In this document: in pieces, positions 1-6,994 of the stretch
How positions within the stretch are numbered: the stretch's first letter is position 1
Layout of the letters: the number at the start of each line of letters is the position of its first letter
Assembly: GCF_902498065.1 (NCBI RefSeq)
Contig: NZ_CABVIR010000001.1
Coordinates: 930,001 to 994,000 of the forward strand
Length of the DNA stretch: 64,000 nt
Direction of reading: 5' to 3'
From: Pseudomonas fluorescens
Lineage (GTDB): Bacteria; Pseudomonadota; Gammaproteobacteria; Pseudomonadales; Pseudomonadaceae
Position numbers and translations under genes: made by a program
Notes under the pieces: generated by a model
Databases searched by the model: none
What the model saw: only the letters and a program-made list of their open reading frames with translations
Told to the model about the DNA's origin: nothing

Positions 1-1071
1 CGCCTTGTCGGTCAGACCGCGACCAATGATCAGCGGAATACGGCCGCCGGCACGAACTTCGTCCAACAGAACCGGGGTCTTCATTTCGAAGGTGGTCAGG
101 ACTTCGTCGGTGCCGTGTTTGCAGACTTTGCCAGCATGCGGATACAGGTCGATCACATCGCCCATGTTCATGTTGGTCACGTCGAATTCGATCGGCAGTG
201 CGCCAGCATCTTCCATGGTGTTGTAGAAGATCGGAGCGATCTTGCTGCCGAAGCAGAAGCCGCCAGCACGCTTGTTCGGCACGTAAGGAACGTCGTCGCC
301 GAAGAACCACAGCACCGAGTTGGTCGCCGATTTACGCGAAGAACCGGTACCGACCACGTCACCGACGTAGGCGATAGGGAAGCCTTGACCGCGCATTTCT
401 TCGATCTGCTTCATCGGGCCAGTAACGCCCTGGACGTCAGGCACGATGCCTTCGCGGGCCATTTTCAGCATGGCGAGGGCGTGCAGCGGGATGTCCGGGC
501 GGGACCAGGCGTCCGGAGCAGGGGACAGGTCGTCGGTGTTGGTTTCGCCGGTGACCTTGAACACGCGCAGGCTGATCTTGTCGGCCAGGACAGGGCGGTT
601 GCGGAACCACTCGCCGTCAGCCCAGGACTGGATAACGCCTTTGGCGTGTTCGTTGCCGTTGCGGGCTTTTTCCGCGACGTCGTGGAACGCATCGAACATC
701 AGCAGGGTGTGCTTGAGCTGAGCGGCAGCGACAGGGGCCAGTGTGGCGTCGTCGAGCAGGTCAACCAGGGTCACGATGTTGTAGCCGCCCTGCATGGTGC
801 CGAGCAGTTCTACAGCGCGTTTCTTGTCGATCAGAGGGGAAGTGGCTTCGCCTTTGGCCAGGGCAGACAGGAAACCGGCCTTTACATAGGCCGCTTCGTC
901 CACGCCAGGTGGAATGCGATTGGTGATCAGGTCAACGAGGAAAGCTTCTTCGCCAGCCGGGGGATTCTTCAGCAGCTCAACCAGGCCTGCAGTTTGTTCG
1001 GCGTTAAGCGGCTGGGGAACGATACCCAGTGCTGCGCGCTCTTCGATATGTTTGCGGTAGGCTTCAAGCAC
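1..1071 (-). CDS. acnB: Aconitate hydratase B, N-terminal part (cut by window edge)
   Basis: Bifunctional aconitase B / 2-methylisocitrate dehydratase of the TCA and methylcitrate cycles, cytosolic, with a [4Fe-4S] cluster. The 357 codons present begin LEAYRKHIEERAALGIVPQP, the family's characteristic start, and run through the helical HEAT-like domain (about 1-160) into the swivel domain (GTGSSRKSATNSVLWFFGDD). The cluster cysteines and the rest of the roughly 865-residue protein lie beyond base 1. The start is the GTG at 1071, preceded by a GAGG ribosome site 9 bases upstream; no better ATG gives the conserved N-terminus. It is divergent from the DUF1289 gene, across a 408-base gap with a large hairpin. 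Identification rests on recognised sequence. Confidence 0.96.
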   Translation of the reverse strand, partial: MLEAYRKHIEERAALGIVPQPLNAEQTAGLVELLKNPPAGEEAFLVDLITNRIPPGVDEAAYVKAGFLSALAKGEATSPLIDKKRAVELLGTMQGGYNIVTLVDLLDDATLAPVAAAQLKHTLLMFDAFHDVAEKARNGNEHAKGVIQSWADGEWFRNRPVLADKISLRVFKVTGETNTDDLSPAPDAWSRPDIPLHALAMLKMAREGIVPDVQGVTGPMKQIEEMRGQGFPIAYVGDVVGTGSSRKSATNSVLWFFGDDVPYVPNKRAGGFCFGSKIAPIFYNTMEDAGALPIEFDVTNMNMGDVIDLYPHAGKVCKHGTDEVLTTFEMKTPVLLDEVRAGGRIPLIIGRGLTDKA

Positions 1072-1240
1072 AGTTATTACCCTCATCAGTGGTCCCAAAT
1101 GGGTGTCCGGGACGCTCATCCCGAAATTGCCGTACTCATGCGCTGCGTGGCGTTGTGGGCCACTTAGCCAGAATTACCGACAATTCCTTACAGAAGCTGC
1201 TTTCAAAGTTTTACGCCTGCAGAACGGGGAGCTGATGAGG

Positions 1241-1283
1241 GTTGGCGTTGGGCTTTTCCCCGCTGGAAAAACCCTTCGCCAAC
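1241..1283 (-). promoter_or_regulatory. Imperfect hairpin in the acnB upstream region
   Basis: A 43-base inverted repeat: outer arms GTTGGCG (1241-1247) and CGCCAAC (1277-1283), inner arms GGG/CCC and TTTTCC/GGAAAA, loop about 5 bases. It lies 170 bases upstream of the acnB GTG. No T-run follows on either strand, so it is not a standard terminator. It could be an RNA structure in the acnB leader or a DNA operator. The rest of 1072-1479 shows a nested repeat (1393-1442) and nothing else I recognise. Confidence 0.4.
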
Positions 1284-1392
1284 ACCGCTCTGAAGGAACG
1301 ACTGTGCTCGTGACGCTTTGAAAACAGCTTCTAACGGACATTGGCGCCTTAAAAGGCTGGCTGATTCTACGGCAAAAAAAATATAAAGGTAA

Positions 1393-1442
1393 GTTAGCCC
1401 CTCAAGATTGAGGGGTGATCAATGTTAGACAAAGGGCTAACA
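1393..1442 (+). promoter_or_regulatory. Nested inverted repeats upstream of the DUF1289 gene
   Basis: GTTAGCCC at 1393-1400 can pair with GGGCTAAC at 1434-1441. Inside is a perfect small hairpin CCCCTC (1398-1403)/GAGGGG (1410-1415). A third element TGTTAG (1423-1428) can pair with CTAACA (1437-1442). The pairings that use the right arm exclude each other, so alternative structures are possible. The region ends 38 bases before the DUF1289 start. No known riboswitch class was recognised. Confidence 0.35.
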
Positions 1443-1479
1443 TGCCGGCCTGTTCTGCTTTCCCGTGTTCTCCTGACCT

Positions 1480-1950
1480 ATGCCCAATCAGACCATCAAG
1501 ACCCCCTGCGTCGGCCTTTGCTCCACTGTTTACGGTGACCTGGTCTGCCGTGGCTGCAAGCGTTTCCACCATGAAGTGATCAACTGGAACGGTTACAACG
1601 AGGAGGAGAAGCGCGCGGTATGGCTGCGGCTCGAGCAGTTGTTGTCCCAGGTGATGGCCAGCAAGCTGGAGGTTTTCGATCCCCAACGCCTGCGTCTGCA
1701 ACTGGAGCAGCGCAAGATTCGCTTTGTGCCGCATCAGTCGGAATATTGCTGGGCCTATCAGTTGATCGCCCGAGGCGCGCGGGTGATCAACAATCTGGAG
1801 GCCTACGGGATGGTGTTGATGCCGGAGTTTCGCGACTGGAACCTGCCGGAGTTGCGCGATGCGATTGATCGGGAGTTCTTTTTGCTCTCGGAGGCGCATT
1901 ACCAGCGGTACATTGCGCCGGGTTTCCTCAAAGACGCTTTCGGCGGCTGA
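1480..1950 (+). CDS. DUF1289 domain-containing protein
   Basis: A 156-residue cytosolic protein of unknown function. The N-terminal third is the DUF1289 domain, with four cysteines at about residues 10, 14, 23 and 26 (PCVGLC...CRGCKRFHHEV), spaced like a small metal-binding knuckle. The remainder is charged and probably helical. The ATG at 1480 lacks a clear Shine-Dalgarno but gives the conserved MPNQTIKTPCVG start; no alternative precedes the cysteine motif. It is divergent from acnB, followed by a REP pair, and stands alone. The family is widespread in Proteobacteria, often near metabolic genes, with no established role; metal binding is inferred from the cysteines only. Confidence 0.85.
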   Translation: MPNQTIKTPCVGLCSTVYGDLVCRGCKRFHHEVINWNGYNEEEKRAVWLRLEQLLSQVMASKLEVFDPQRLRLQLEQRKIRFVPHQSEYCWAYQLIARGARVINNLEAYGMVLMPEFRDWNLPELRDAIDREFFLLSEAHYQRYIAPGFLKDAFGG

Positions 1951-1954
1951 AAAG

Positions 1955-2046
1955 CATCGCGGGCAAGCCCGCTCCCACAGGGATTAGCAGTGAACGCATA
2001 AATGTGTTCCAACATGATCCACTGTGGGAGCGGGCTTGCCCGCGAT
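1955..2046. repeat. REP pair in inverted orientation
   Basis: Two copies of the Pseudomonas REP core (GCGGGCAAGCCCGCTCCCAC and its reverse complement) face each other across about 40 bases, between the convergent DUF1289 and universal stress genes. Each copy is itself palindromic. Confidence 0.85.
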
Positions 2047-2070
2047 GGCGGCCTGATGGGCGCCACTATC

Positions 2071-2934
2071 TCAATGGTGGGACACCATCTCTTCCAGATG
2101 ATCCTCGATCTCCTGCGGCTTCAACACCAGCACATCACTCTCCACTGCATCCAGCACCACTTCCGCCGTATTCCCGATCAACGCCCCGGATAACCCGGAC
2201 CGCGCCACTGTGCCAATCACCGTCACCGCCGCACCCAGTTTGTGCACCATGTACGGAATCAATACATCCGCCGGACCTTCCGCGATATGCAGGTGCTCAT
2301 CATCGATGTCGAACTCGGCCTGAAACGCCTTGCATTGCTCGCGATAGCGCGCCTCGATCGTTTCACTCAGCTGTAACGTCGGGTCGGCCGCCGACAGCAT
2401 CGGTGAGGGATGGGCGCTGACCACATGCAGATGAGCCTTGGCAAGGCTGGCGATGTCATAACCGTAATCGATGATGGTGTTGTGCAGATGGCGGTGCTCA
2501 TTATCGGTATTACCCACGTCGATCGCCGCCAGAATCACACCGCCCGTCCAGGGTTTCGAGGTTTTGACCAGCAGCACCGGCGTCGGGCAAGCGCGCAGCA
2601 GTTTCCAGTCTCCCGGGGTCAGCAGGGCCTTTTTCAATGGGCTGTCGGGGTAATGCTGCTTGATCACCAGCCCGCAACCTTCGGCCTGCTGCACATCGAC
2701 GATGGTTTCGTGCAGGCTTTCGTTCCAGGCTTGTTCGGTGGTGACGCTATAGCCGTCTTCAAGCAGCGCAGCCTTGAGTACGCCGAGCATGCCGCTGTGG
2801 TCATGCTTGCGGTCGCACACCAGCAGATGCAGATGCGCCTGGGTCACGCCGGCAATCAGCTTGGCCCGTTTAAGCGCCAGGCTTTCCGAATGTTCGGGTT
2901 CGATGACCACCAGAATGCTGCGAATGGCTTGCAT
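2071..2934 (-). CDS. Tandem universal stress protein (UspE-like)
   Basis: A 287-residue protein with two Usp domains (about 1-140 and 150-285). The second carries a nucleotide-site pattern, G-x2-x-R-SGLSG-x-LIGNTAE, like that of E. coli UspE. Such proteins support survival under anaerobic or stationary conditions in pseudomonads. The start is the ATG at 2934 (MQAIRSILVV), preceded by GGAG; an in-frame codon at 2976 lacks this support. It is divergent from miaE. The intergenic region carries a perfect Anr/FNR box (3005-3018) and a -10 element at the spacing expected for direct activation, so induction under low oxygen is likely. In P. aeruginosa the usp gene near acnB is, as I recall, an Anr target. 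Confidence 0.9.
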   Translation of the reverse strand: MQAIRSILVVIEPEHSESLALKRAKLIAGVTQAHLHLLVCDRKHDHSGMLGVLKAALLEDGYSVTTEQAWNESLHETIVDVQQAEGCGLVIKQHYPDSPLKKALLTPGDWKLLRACPTPVLLVKTSKPWTGGVILAAIDVGNTDNEHRHLHNTIIDYGYDIASLAKAHLHVVSAHPSPMLSAADPTLQLSETIEARYREQCKAFQAEFDIDDEHLHIAEGPADVLIPYMVHKLGAAVTVIGTVARSGLSGALIGNTAEVVLDAVESDVLVLKPQEIEDHLEEMVSHH

Positions 2935-2975
2935 GATCGGGATCTCCAGAGGGTAAAAAAGCGTGGCGTTGCACA

Positions 2976-3018
2976 ACTATAGTTGCTGGTTGCGCATTCG
3001 GGACTTGATGCATATCAA
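2976..3018 (-). promoter_or_regulatory. Anr/FNR box and -10 element of the usp promoter
   Basis: TTGATGCATATCAA at 3005-3018 is an exact TTGAT-N4-ATCAA Anr/Dnr/FNR site, centred at 3011.5. On the minus strand TATAGT (2981-2976) fits a -10 element, giving a predicted start near 2969-2970. That places the box at about -41.5, the classic class II activation position. The transcript would have a leader of about 35 bases. Confidence 0.75.
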
Positions 3019-3050
3019 CGGTCGCGACTGGTGGTCTGACGGCGGGCCGG

Positions 3051-3056
3051 TATAAT
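3051..3056 (+). promoter_or_regulatory. Probable -10 element of miaE
   Basis: TATAAT is a consensus -10 hexamer, 38 bases before the miaE ATG. The upstream -35 region (CTGGTG near 3028) is poor. The Anr box would sit near -51 relative to this promoter, so Anr may also affect miaE. Confidence 0.45.
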
Positions 3057-3094
3057 CGGCGCCCTTCGTTTTGAACCTTTTATCCGTGAGCCCC

Positions 3095-3703
3095 ATGATC
3101 CTTCCCGAAATTCACGAGTTCCTCGGCTGTCGCACCCCGGACGGCTGGGTCCAGGCCGCGCTGGCCGATCAGGAAACCTTGCTGATCGACCACAAGAACT
3201 GCGAATTCAAGGCGGCCAGCACGGCATTGAGCCTGATCGCCAAGTATCACTCCCATGCTGATTTGATCAACCTGATGTCGCGGCTGGCCCGGGAAGAGCT
3301 GGTGCACCACGAACAGGTCATGCGCCTGATGAAGAAGCGCAAGATCGGGCTGCGTCAGCTCTCGGCCGGGCGTTATGCCTCAGGCCTGCGCAAAGTGGTG
3401 CGCAGTCACGAACCGGTCAAACTGGTGGATACCCTGGTCGTTGGTGCGTTCATCGAAGCCCGTAGCTGCGAGCGGTTCGAGGCCCTGGTGCCGCATCTGG
3501 ACGAAGAACTGGGCAAGTTCTACTTCGGCCTGCTGAAAAGCGAGGCCCGGCATTTTCAGGGTTACCTGAAACTGGCCTACCAGTACGGTGACGCCAAGGA
3601 CATCGCTCAGGTGATCGACCGGGTCCGCGTGGCCGAACAGGAGCTGATCGAATCGCCGGACGTGGAATTCCGTTTCCACAGTGGCGTCCCGGCTGCCGCA
3701 TAA
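3095..3703 (+). CDS. miaE: tRNA-(ms2io6A)-hydroxylase MiaE
   Basis: An oxygen-dependent diiron monooxygenase that hydroxylates the isopentenyl group of ms2i6A37 in tRNAs reading UNN codons. The 202-residue product has the expected length and two E-x2-H iron motifs in a ferritin-like bundle: EELVHHEQ near residue 70 and SEARHFQ near residue 150, with further glutamates (AFIEARSCERFE). The start is the ATG at 3095 (MILPEIHEFLGC), which matches family starts; an upstream in-frame codon at 3071 would add eight unconserved residues. The next downstream element is a REP pair. Because the enzyme needs O2, the adjoining Anr box is of interest. Confidence 0.94.
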   Translation: MILPEIHEFLGCRTPDGWVQAALADQETLLIDHKNCEFKAASTALSLIAKYHSHADLINLMSRLAREELVHHEQVMRLMKKRKIGLRQLSAGRYASGLRKVVRSHEPVKLVDTLVVGAFIEARSCERFEALVPHLDEELGKFYFGLLKSEARHFQGYLKLAYQYGDAKDIAQVIDRVRVAEQELIESPDVEFRFHSGVPAAA

Positions 3704-3706
3704 CCG

Positions 3707-3773
3707 GTAGGCGTCCGGCTTGCTGGCGATGGTGGCCCTTAGATCGCTATCGCCGGCAAGCGGGCGCCTACAG
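3707..3773. repeat. REP-like inverted repeat, GTAGGCG type
   Basis: Arms GTAGGCGTCCGGCTTGCTGG and the partly complementary CCGGCAAGCGGGCGCCTAC face each other around a short spacer just after miaE. The core differs from the 'gagcaggctcgctccc' family found elsewhere in the window. Confidence 0.7.
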
Positions 3774-3831
3774 GTGTGATCTTTCGCGCCTGAATTGTTA
3801 AAAACTCTTAAGAGTATGAAAGATCACTGAA

Positions 3832-3855
3832 AACCGGCCCCAGCGGCCGGTTTTT
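3832..3855 (+). terminator. Rho-independent terminator after miaE
   Basis: Stem ACCGGCC/GGCCGGT with a five-base loop, followed by TTTTT, on the plus strand. It separates miaE from the rstA-like gene 78 bases downstream. Confidence 0.7.
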
Positions 3856-3932
3856 GCTGCCTGCGATAGCCGTCCCGACCGCGATTGGCGCCATAATGCC
3901 GCCCACTTCACAAGGGTTGGCACGCGTTCGTT

Positions 3933-4640
3933 ATGGAAAACCTGGGTTTTGGCAAAGTACTGCTGGTGGAGGACGACGAAAAGCTCGCCGGGCTGATCGC
4001 GCACTTCCTGTCCCAACACGGCTTTGAGGTGTTGCAGGTGCACCGCGGTGATCTCGCGCTGGCCGCGTTCCTCGACTTCAAGCCGAAAATAGTGGTACTC
4101 GACCTGATGCTGCCGGGCCAGAGTGGCCTGCACGTGTGTCGTGAAATTCGCAGCGTGTCCGATACACCGATCGTCATCCTCACCGCCAAGGAAGACGACC
4201 TCGATCACATCCTTGGCCTGGAATCCGGCGCCGATGACTACGTGATCAAGCCGATCAAACCGCCGGTATTGCTGGCCCGCCTGCGCGCGTTACAACGCCG
4301 GCAAACGCCGGACAGCAGTGTGTGCAGCTCGCTGGAATTCGGCCACCTGAGCATCGACCGTAGCTGCCGCGAAGTGCGCCTGGCGGGTGAGGGCATTGAA
4401 CTGACCACCATGGAATTCGAGCTGCTGTGGTTGCTGGCCAGCGCGGCGGGCAAGACCCTGTCCCGCGACGACATCCTCAACCGCATGCGCGGCATTGCCT
4501 TCGATGGTCTCAACCGCAGCGTTGACGTCTATATCAGCAAGTTGCGCGGCAAGCTCAAGGACAACCCGCGCGAACCGGTGTGCATCAAGACTATCTGGGG
4601 CAAGGGCTACCTGTTCAATCCGTTCGCGTGGGAGCTGTAA
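3933..4640 (+). CDS. rstA: OmpR-family response regulator, RstA-like
   Basis: A 235-residue cytosolic DNA-binding regulator. The receiver domain (about 8-120) has the acidic pair in VEDDEK, phospho-acceptor Asp57 (VLDLMLPG) and Lys106 (DDYVIKP). The winged-helix domain (about 135-230) ends in RSVDVYISKLRGKL and KGYLFNPFAWE, closely resembling the C-terminus of E. coli RstA. The sensor kinase starts immediately after the TAA (no spacing), so the two are coexpressed. In E. coli RstA acts under PhoPQ and in acid/envelope responses; whether that holds here is not visible. The symbol is by similarity. Confidence 0.88.
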   Translation: MENLGFGKVLLVEDDEKLAGLIAHFLSQHGFEVLQVHRGDLALAAFLDFKPKIVVLDLMLPGQSGLHVCREIRSVSDTPIVILTAKEDDLDHILGLESGADDYVIKPIKPPVLLARLRALQRRQTPDSSVCSSLEFGHLSIDRSCREVRLAGEGIELTTMEFELLWLLASAAGKTLSRDDILNRMRGIAFDGLNRSVDVYISKLRGKLKDNPREPVCIKTIWGKGYLFNPFAWEL

Positions 4641-5927
4641 ATGCTGCGGTTATTTCTCGGACTGTTTCTGATGATGACGGTTGGCCTGGTACTGGGGCTG
4701 CAAACCGTTGAACGCACGTTCGATGCATTGCTCGACGGTCAGATGCAGAGCTACAACCGCGAGGCGGTGCGGGGCCAGGCCTGGTCGCTGGTGGAGCAGT
4801 TGCGTGGCCTGGACGGTTCGGCGCGGGAGCGCCAACTGGCAGCCGTGCGCCCTCACTATGGCTTGGGCCTGAGCCTGGTCGAAACGGATCAACTGGCCCT
4901 GACCGATCAGGAGAAAGGCGAGTTGGCCCAAGGCCTGCTGGTGCTTCGTGACAAGTACACGCAGTTCATCTCGCGCATTGACGACGGCTCGCAGTTGCTC
5001 AGCATCAAGCTGCCGGCCGAGCCGAGTCTGATGCCGTTCTACATTGCCACGGCCTATCTGATGATCGCGGTGATGATCGGTTTCGTGTTGTTTTTCTGGG
5101 TGCGTCCGCACTGGCGAGACCTGGAAAAACTGCGCCTCGCCGCCGAACGCTTTGGCGACAACAACCTGTCGGCGCGGATCCAGCTGTCCAAGCGCTCGAA
5201 CATTCGCGACCTGTCTGAACATTTCAATCTAATGGCGGCGCGCATCGAAGGCCTGATCGCCAATCAACGTGAGCTGACCAACGCGGTGTCCCATGAATTG
5301 CGCACGCCGATTGCACGGTTGTCGTTCGAGCTTGATCAGCTCAAGCAACAATCCGATCCGACCCAGCGCCGTGAACTGATTGCCGACATGTACGCCGACC
5401 TCGGCGAGCTGGAAGAAATGGTCTCGGAGCTGCTGACTTACGCCAGCCTCGAGCGCGGCGCCACGGTGATCACGCGGGAAAATATTCAGGCCAACAGTTG
5501 GCTCGACAGCGTGGTCGGAAGCGTGGCGCTGGAGGCCGAGGCGGCGGGAGTACAGCTGCTGATTGTCGAGTGTCAGGTCGATGAGGTACGCATCGAACCG
5601 CGCTTCATGGCGCGCGCGGTAATCAACCTGCTGCGCAATGCCATTCGCTATGCCGATGAGCGTGTGGAGGTGTCGCTGGTGCGCACCGGTGATCATTACG
5701 AAGTGCAGGTCAACGATGATGGGCCGGGTGTGCCGGTGGCCGGTCGGGAGAAGATCTTTGAGCCGTTCTCTCGCCTGGACGCCAGTCGAGATCGCCGCAC
5801 GGGTGGGTTTGGCCTGGGTTTGGCGTTGGTCAGGCGGGTGTCCCAGTCCCATGGCGGGCAAGTGGACGTGGCGGATTCGCCATGGGGTGGGGCGTCGTTT
5901 CGTATGACGTGGGCGCATCAGGATTAA
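4641..5927 (+). CDS. rstB: Sensor histidine kinase, RstB-like
   Basis: A 428-residue inner-membrane kinase partnered with the preceding regulator. Transmembrane helices are at about 4-20 and 133-153, enclosing a periplasmic sensor region of about 110 residues. A HAMP linker follows (VRPHWRDLEKLRLAAERFGD, strikingly like E. coli RstB), then the H-box with His218 (VSHELRTP), an N-box (NLLRNAIRYA) and G-boxes (DDGPGVP, GFGLGLALV). All catalytic motifs are intact. The start is the ATG directly after the rstA stop. The following sequence is a REP pair, so the operon is probably bicistronic. The signal sensed is unknown. Confidence 0.88.
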   Translation: MLRLFLGLFLMMTVGLVLGLQTVERTFDALLDGQMQSYNREAVRGQAWSLVEQLRGLDGSARERQLAAVRPHYGLGLSLVETDQLALTDQEKGELAQGLLVLRDKYTQFISRIDDGSQLLSIKLPAEPSLMPFYIATAYLMIAVMIGFVLFFWVRPHWRDLEKLRLAAERFGDNNLSARIQLSKRSNIRDLSEHFNLMAARIEGLIANQRELTNAVSHELRTPIARLSFELDQLKQQSDPTQRRELIADMYADLGELEEMVSELLTYASLERGATVITRENIQANSWLDSVVGSVALEAEAAGVQLLIVECQVDEVRIEPRFMARAVINLLRNAIRYADERVEVSLVRTGDHYEVQVNDDGPGVPVAGREKIFEPFSRLDASRDRRTGGFGLGLALVRRVSQSHGGQVDVADSPWGGASFRMTWAHQD

Positions 5928-5945
5928 TTGTGGCGTTCTTGAGTA

Positions 5946-6028
5946 CGCCATCGCGAGCAGGCTCGCTCCCACAATGGATCTATGTCGTTCACAAATCCAA
6001 TGTGGGAGCGGGCTTGCCCGCGATGGCG
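5946..6028. repeat. REP pair in inverted orientation
   Basis: Facing copies of the GAGCAGGCTCGCTCCCAC / GTGGGAGCGGGCTTGCCCGC type, between the convergent rstB-like and mipA-like genes. Confidence 0.85.
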
Positions 6029-6047
6029 TCATCTGCATCACCTCAAA

Positions 6048-6836
6048 TCAAAAGCTGTACACCACTTGCCCAGCCAGCGAAGTCTGCATCCGCCGCTCCA
6101 CAATCGGGCTGTCCGCCGCCTCTTTGGCCAGATACTGCACCGCCAGCACCGTCGACACATTCCATTGATCATTGATTGGCAACGACCAGGTCAAGTCCGC
6201 CCCGCGACTCAACAGCCCGCCATGAGCGTCATACGCTCGGAATTGACTGCGCGCCGCCTGACCCGTACTGACGCCGTACCAGGTGCGCATGTAATCACCG
6301 TCGCCAAACTGACTGTTGAGGCTGCCCACGACCTTGCCATGGTCACCCTCGTAAAACGGCGCGCTGATGCTCAGTTTCAAGCGATTCCAGGCTGAGCCGG
6401 TGTCGTGTTCATCGTCGTCTTCTTCCAGCGCGTGTTCATAACTGGCGCCGAGAATGATCGGCCCCATGTGATACGTCCCGTCGAGCCCCAGCACCGGTCG
6501 TGACTTGATCGAGCCCATGCCGTCCAGCTCGTCGGAGCCCTTGAACCCGGTCTTGCGATCCTTGCGTACATCACTGGCGCCGACGTACACGCTGAGGCCG
6601 AAGTCATCCTCGTCAAATGCCCAGCCCAAGCCCTTTCCAGTGTCCAGAAAAAAACCATAAGGGCTGACGATTTCGCCACTCAGCAGCGGCGCCACCACGC
6701 GTTCATCGCTGCCGCTGTAACGCGGCGCACTGGCAGCACCGGCGCGCAGGCTGTAGTGCCAGTCTTCGGCATTCAAGGCGGCGCAGGGGAGGAATAGACA
6801 GAAAGAAGTCAAAGGCAAATACAGCGAACGAAGCAT
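6048..6836 (-). CDS. MipA/OmpV family outer-membrane protein
   Basis: A 262-residue predicted beta-barrel. An N-terminal signal peptide (MLRSLYLPLTSFCLFLPCAALNA, residues 1-23) precedes the mature EDWHYSLRAG start. Repeated amphipathic strands and a terminal aromatic residue (GQVVYSF) are typical of outer-membrane insertion. The family includes E. coli MipA, a scaffold for murein enzymes, and OmpV-like proteins often controlled by adjacent two-component systems. It is convergent with the RstAB-like pair, a frequent arrangement for such proteins, though no direct link is shown. The start chosen is the ATG at 6836; an upstream ATG at 6869 would put 11 residues before the signal peptide. Confidence 0.85.
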   Translation of the reverse strand: MLRSLYLPLTSFCLFLPCAALNAEDWHYSLRAGAASAPRYSGSDERVVAPLLSGEIVSPYGFFLDTGKGLGWAFDEDDFGLSVYVGASDVRKDRKTGFKGSDELDGMGSIKSRPVLGLDGTYHMGPIILGASYEHALEEDDDEHDTGSAWNRLKLSISAPFYEGDHGKVVGSLNSQFGDGDYMRTWYGVSTGQAARSQFRAYDAHGGLLSRGADLTWSLPINDQWNVSTVLAVQYLAKEAADSPIVERRMQTSLAGQVVYSF

Positions 6837-6994
6837 GGGAGCACCCTGGGGGAGATTGGATGCGCCCATGCTAGGCGGGTGCCGCCCGGCAATCTTTGGC
6901 AGCTTTGTCGCAAAACTGTCAAAGACTGTGAACGGGTTGGTGAGCGGTGAGCAGCCTGTGGCGAAGGCGTAAACCCTCTCGCCACAGGTTCAGC

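Noticed and set aside
115..1167. A 350-codon plus-strand frame opposite acnB
   Set aside because: The minus-strand frame is unmistakable aconitase B; the plus-strand product has no recognisable features.
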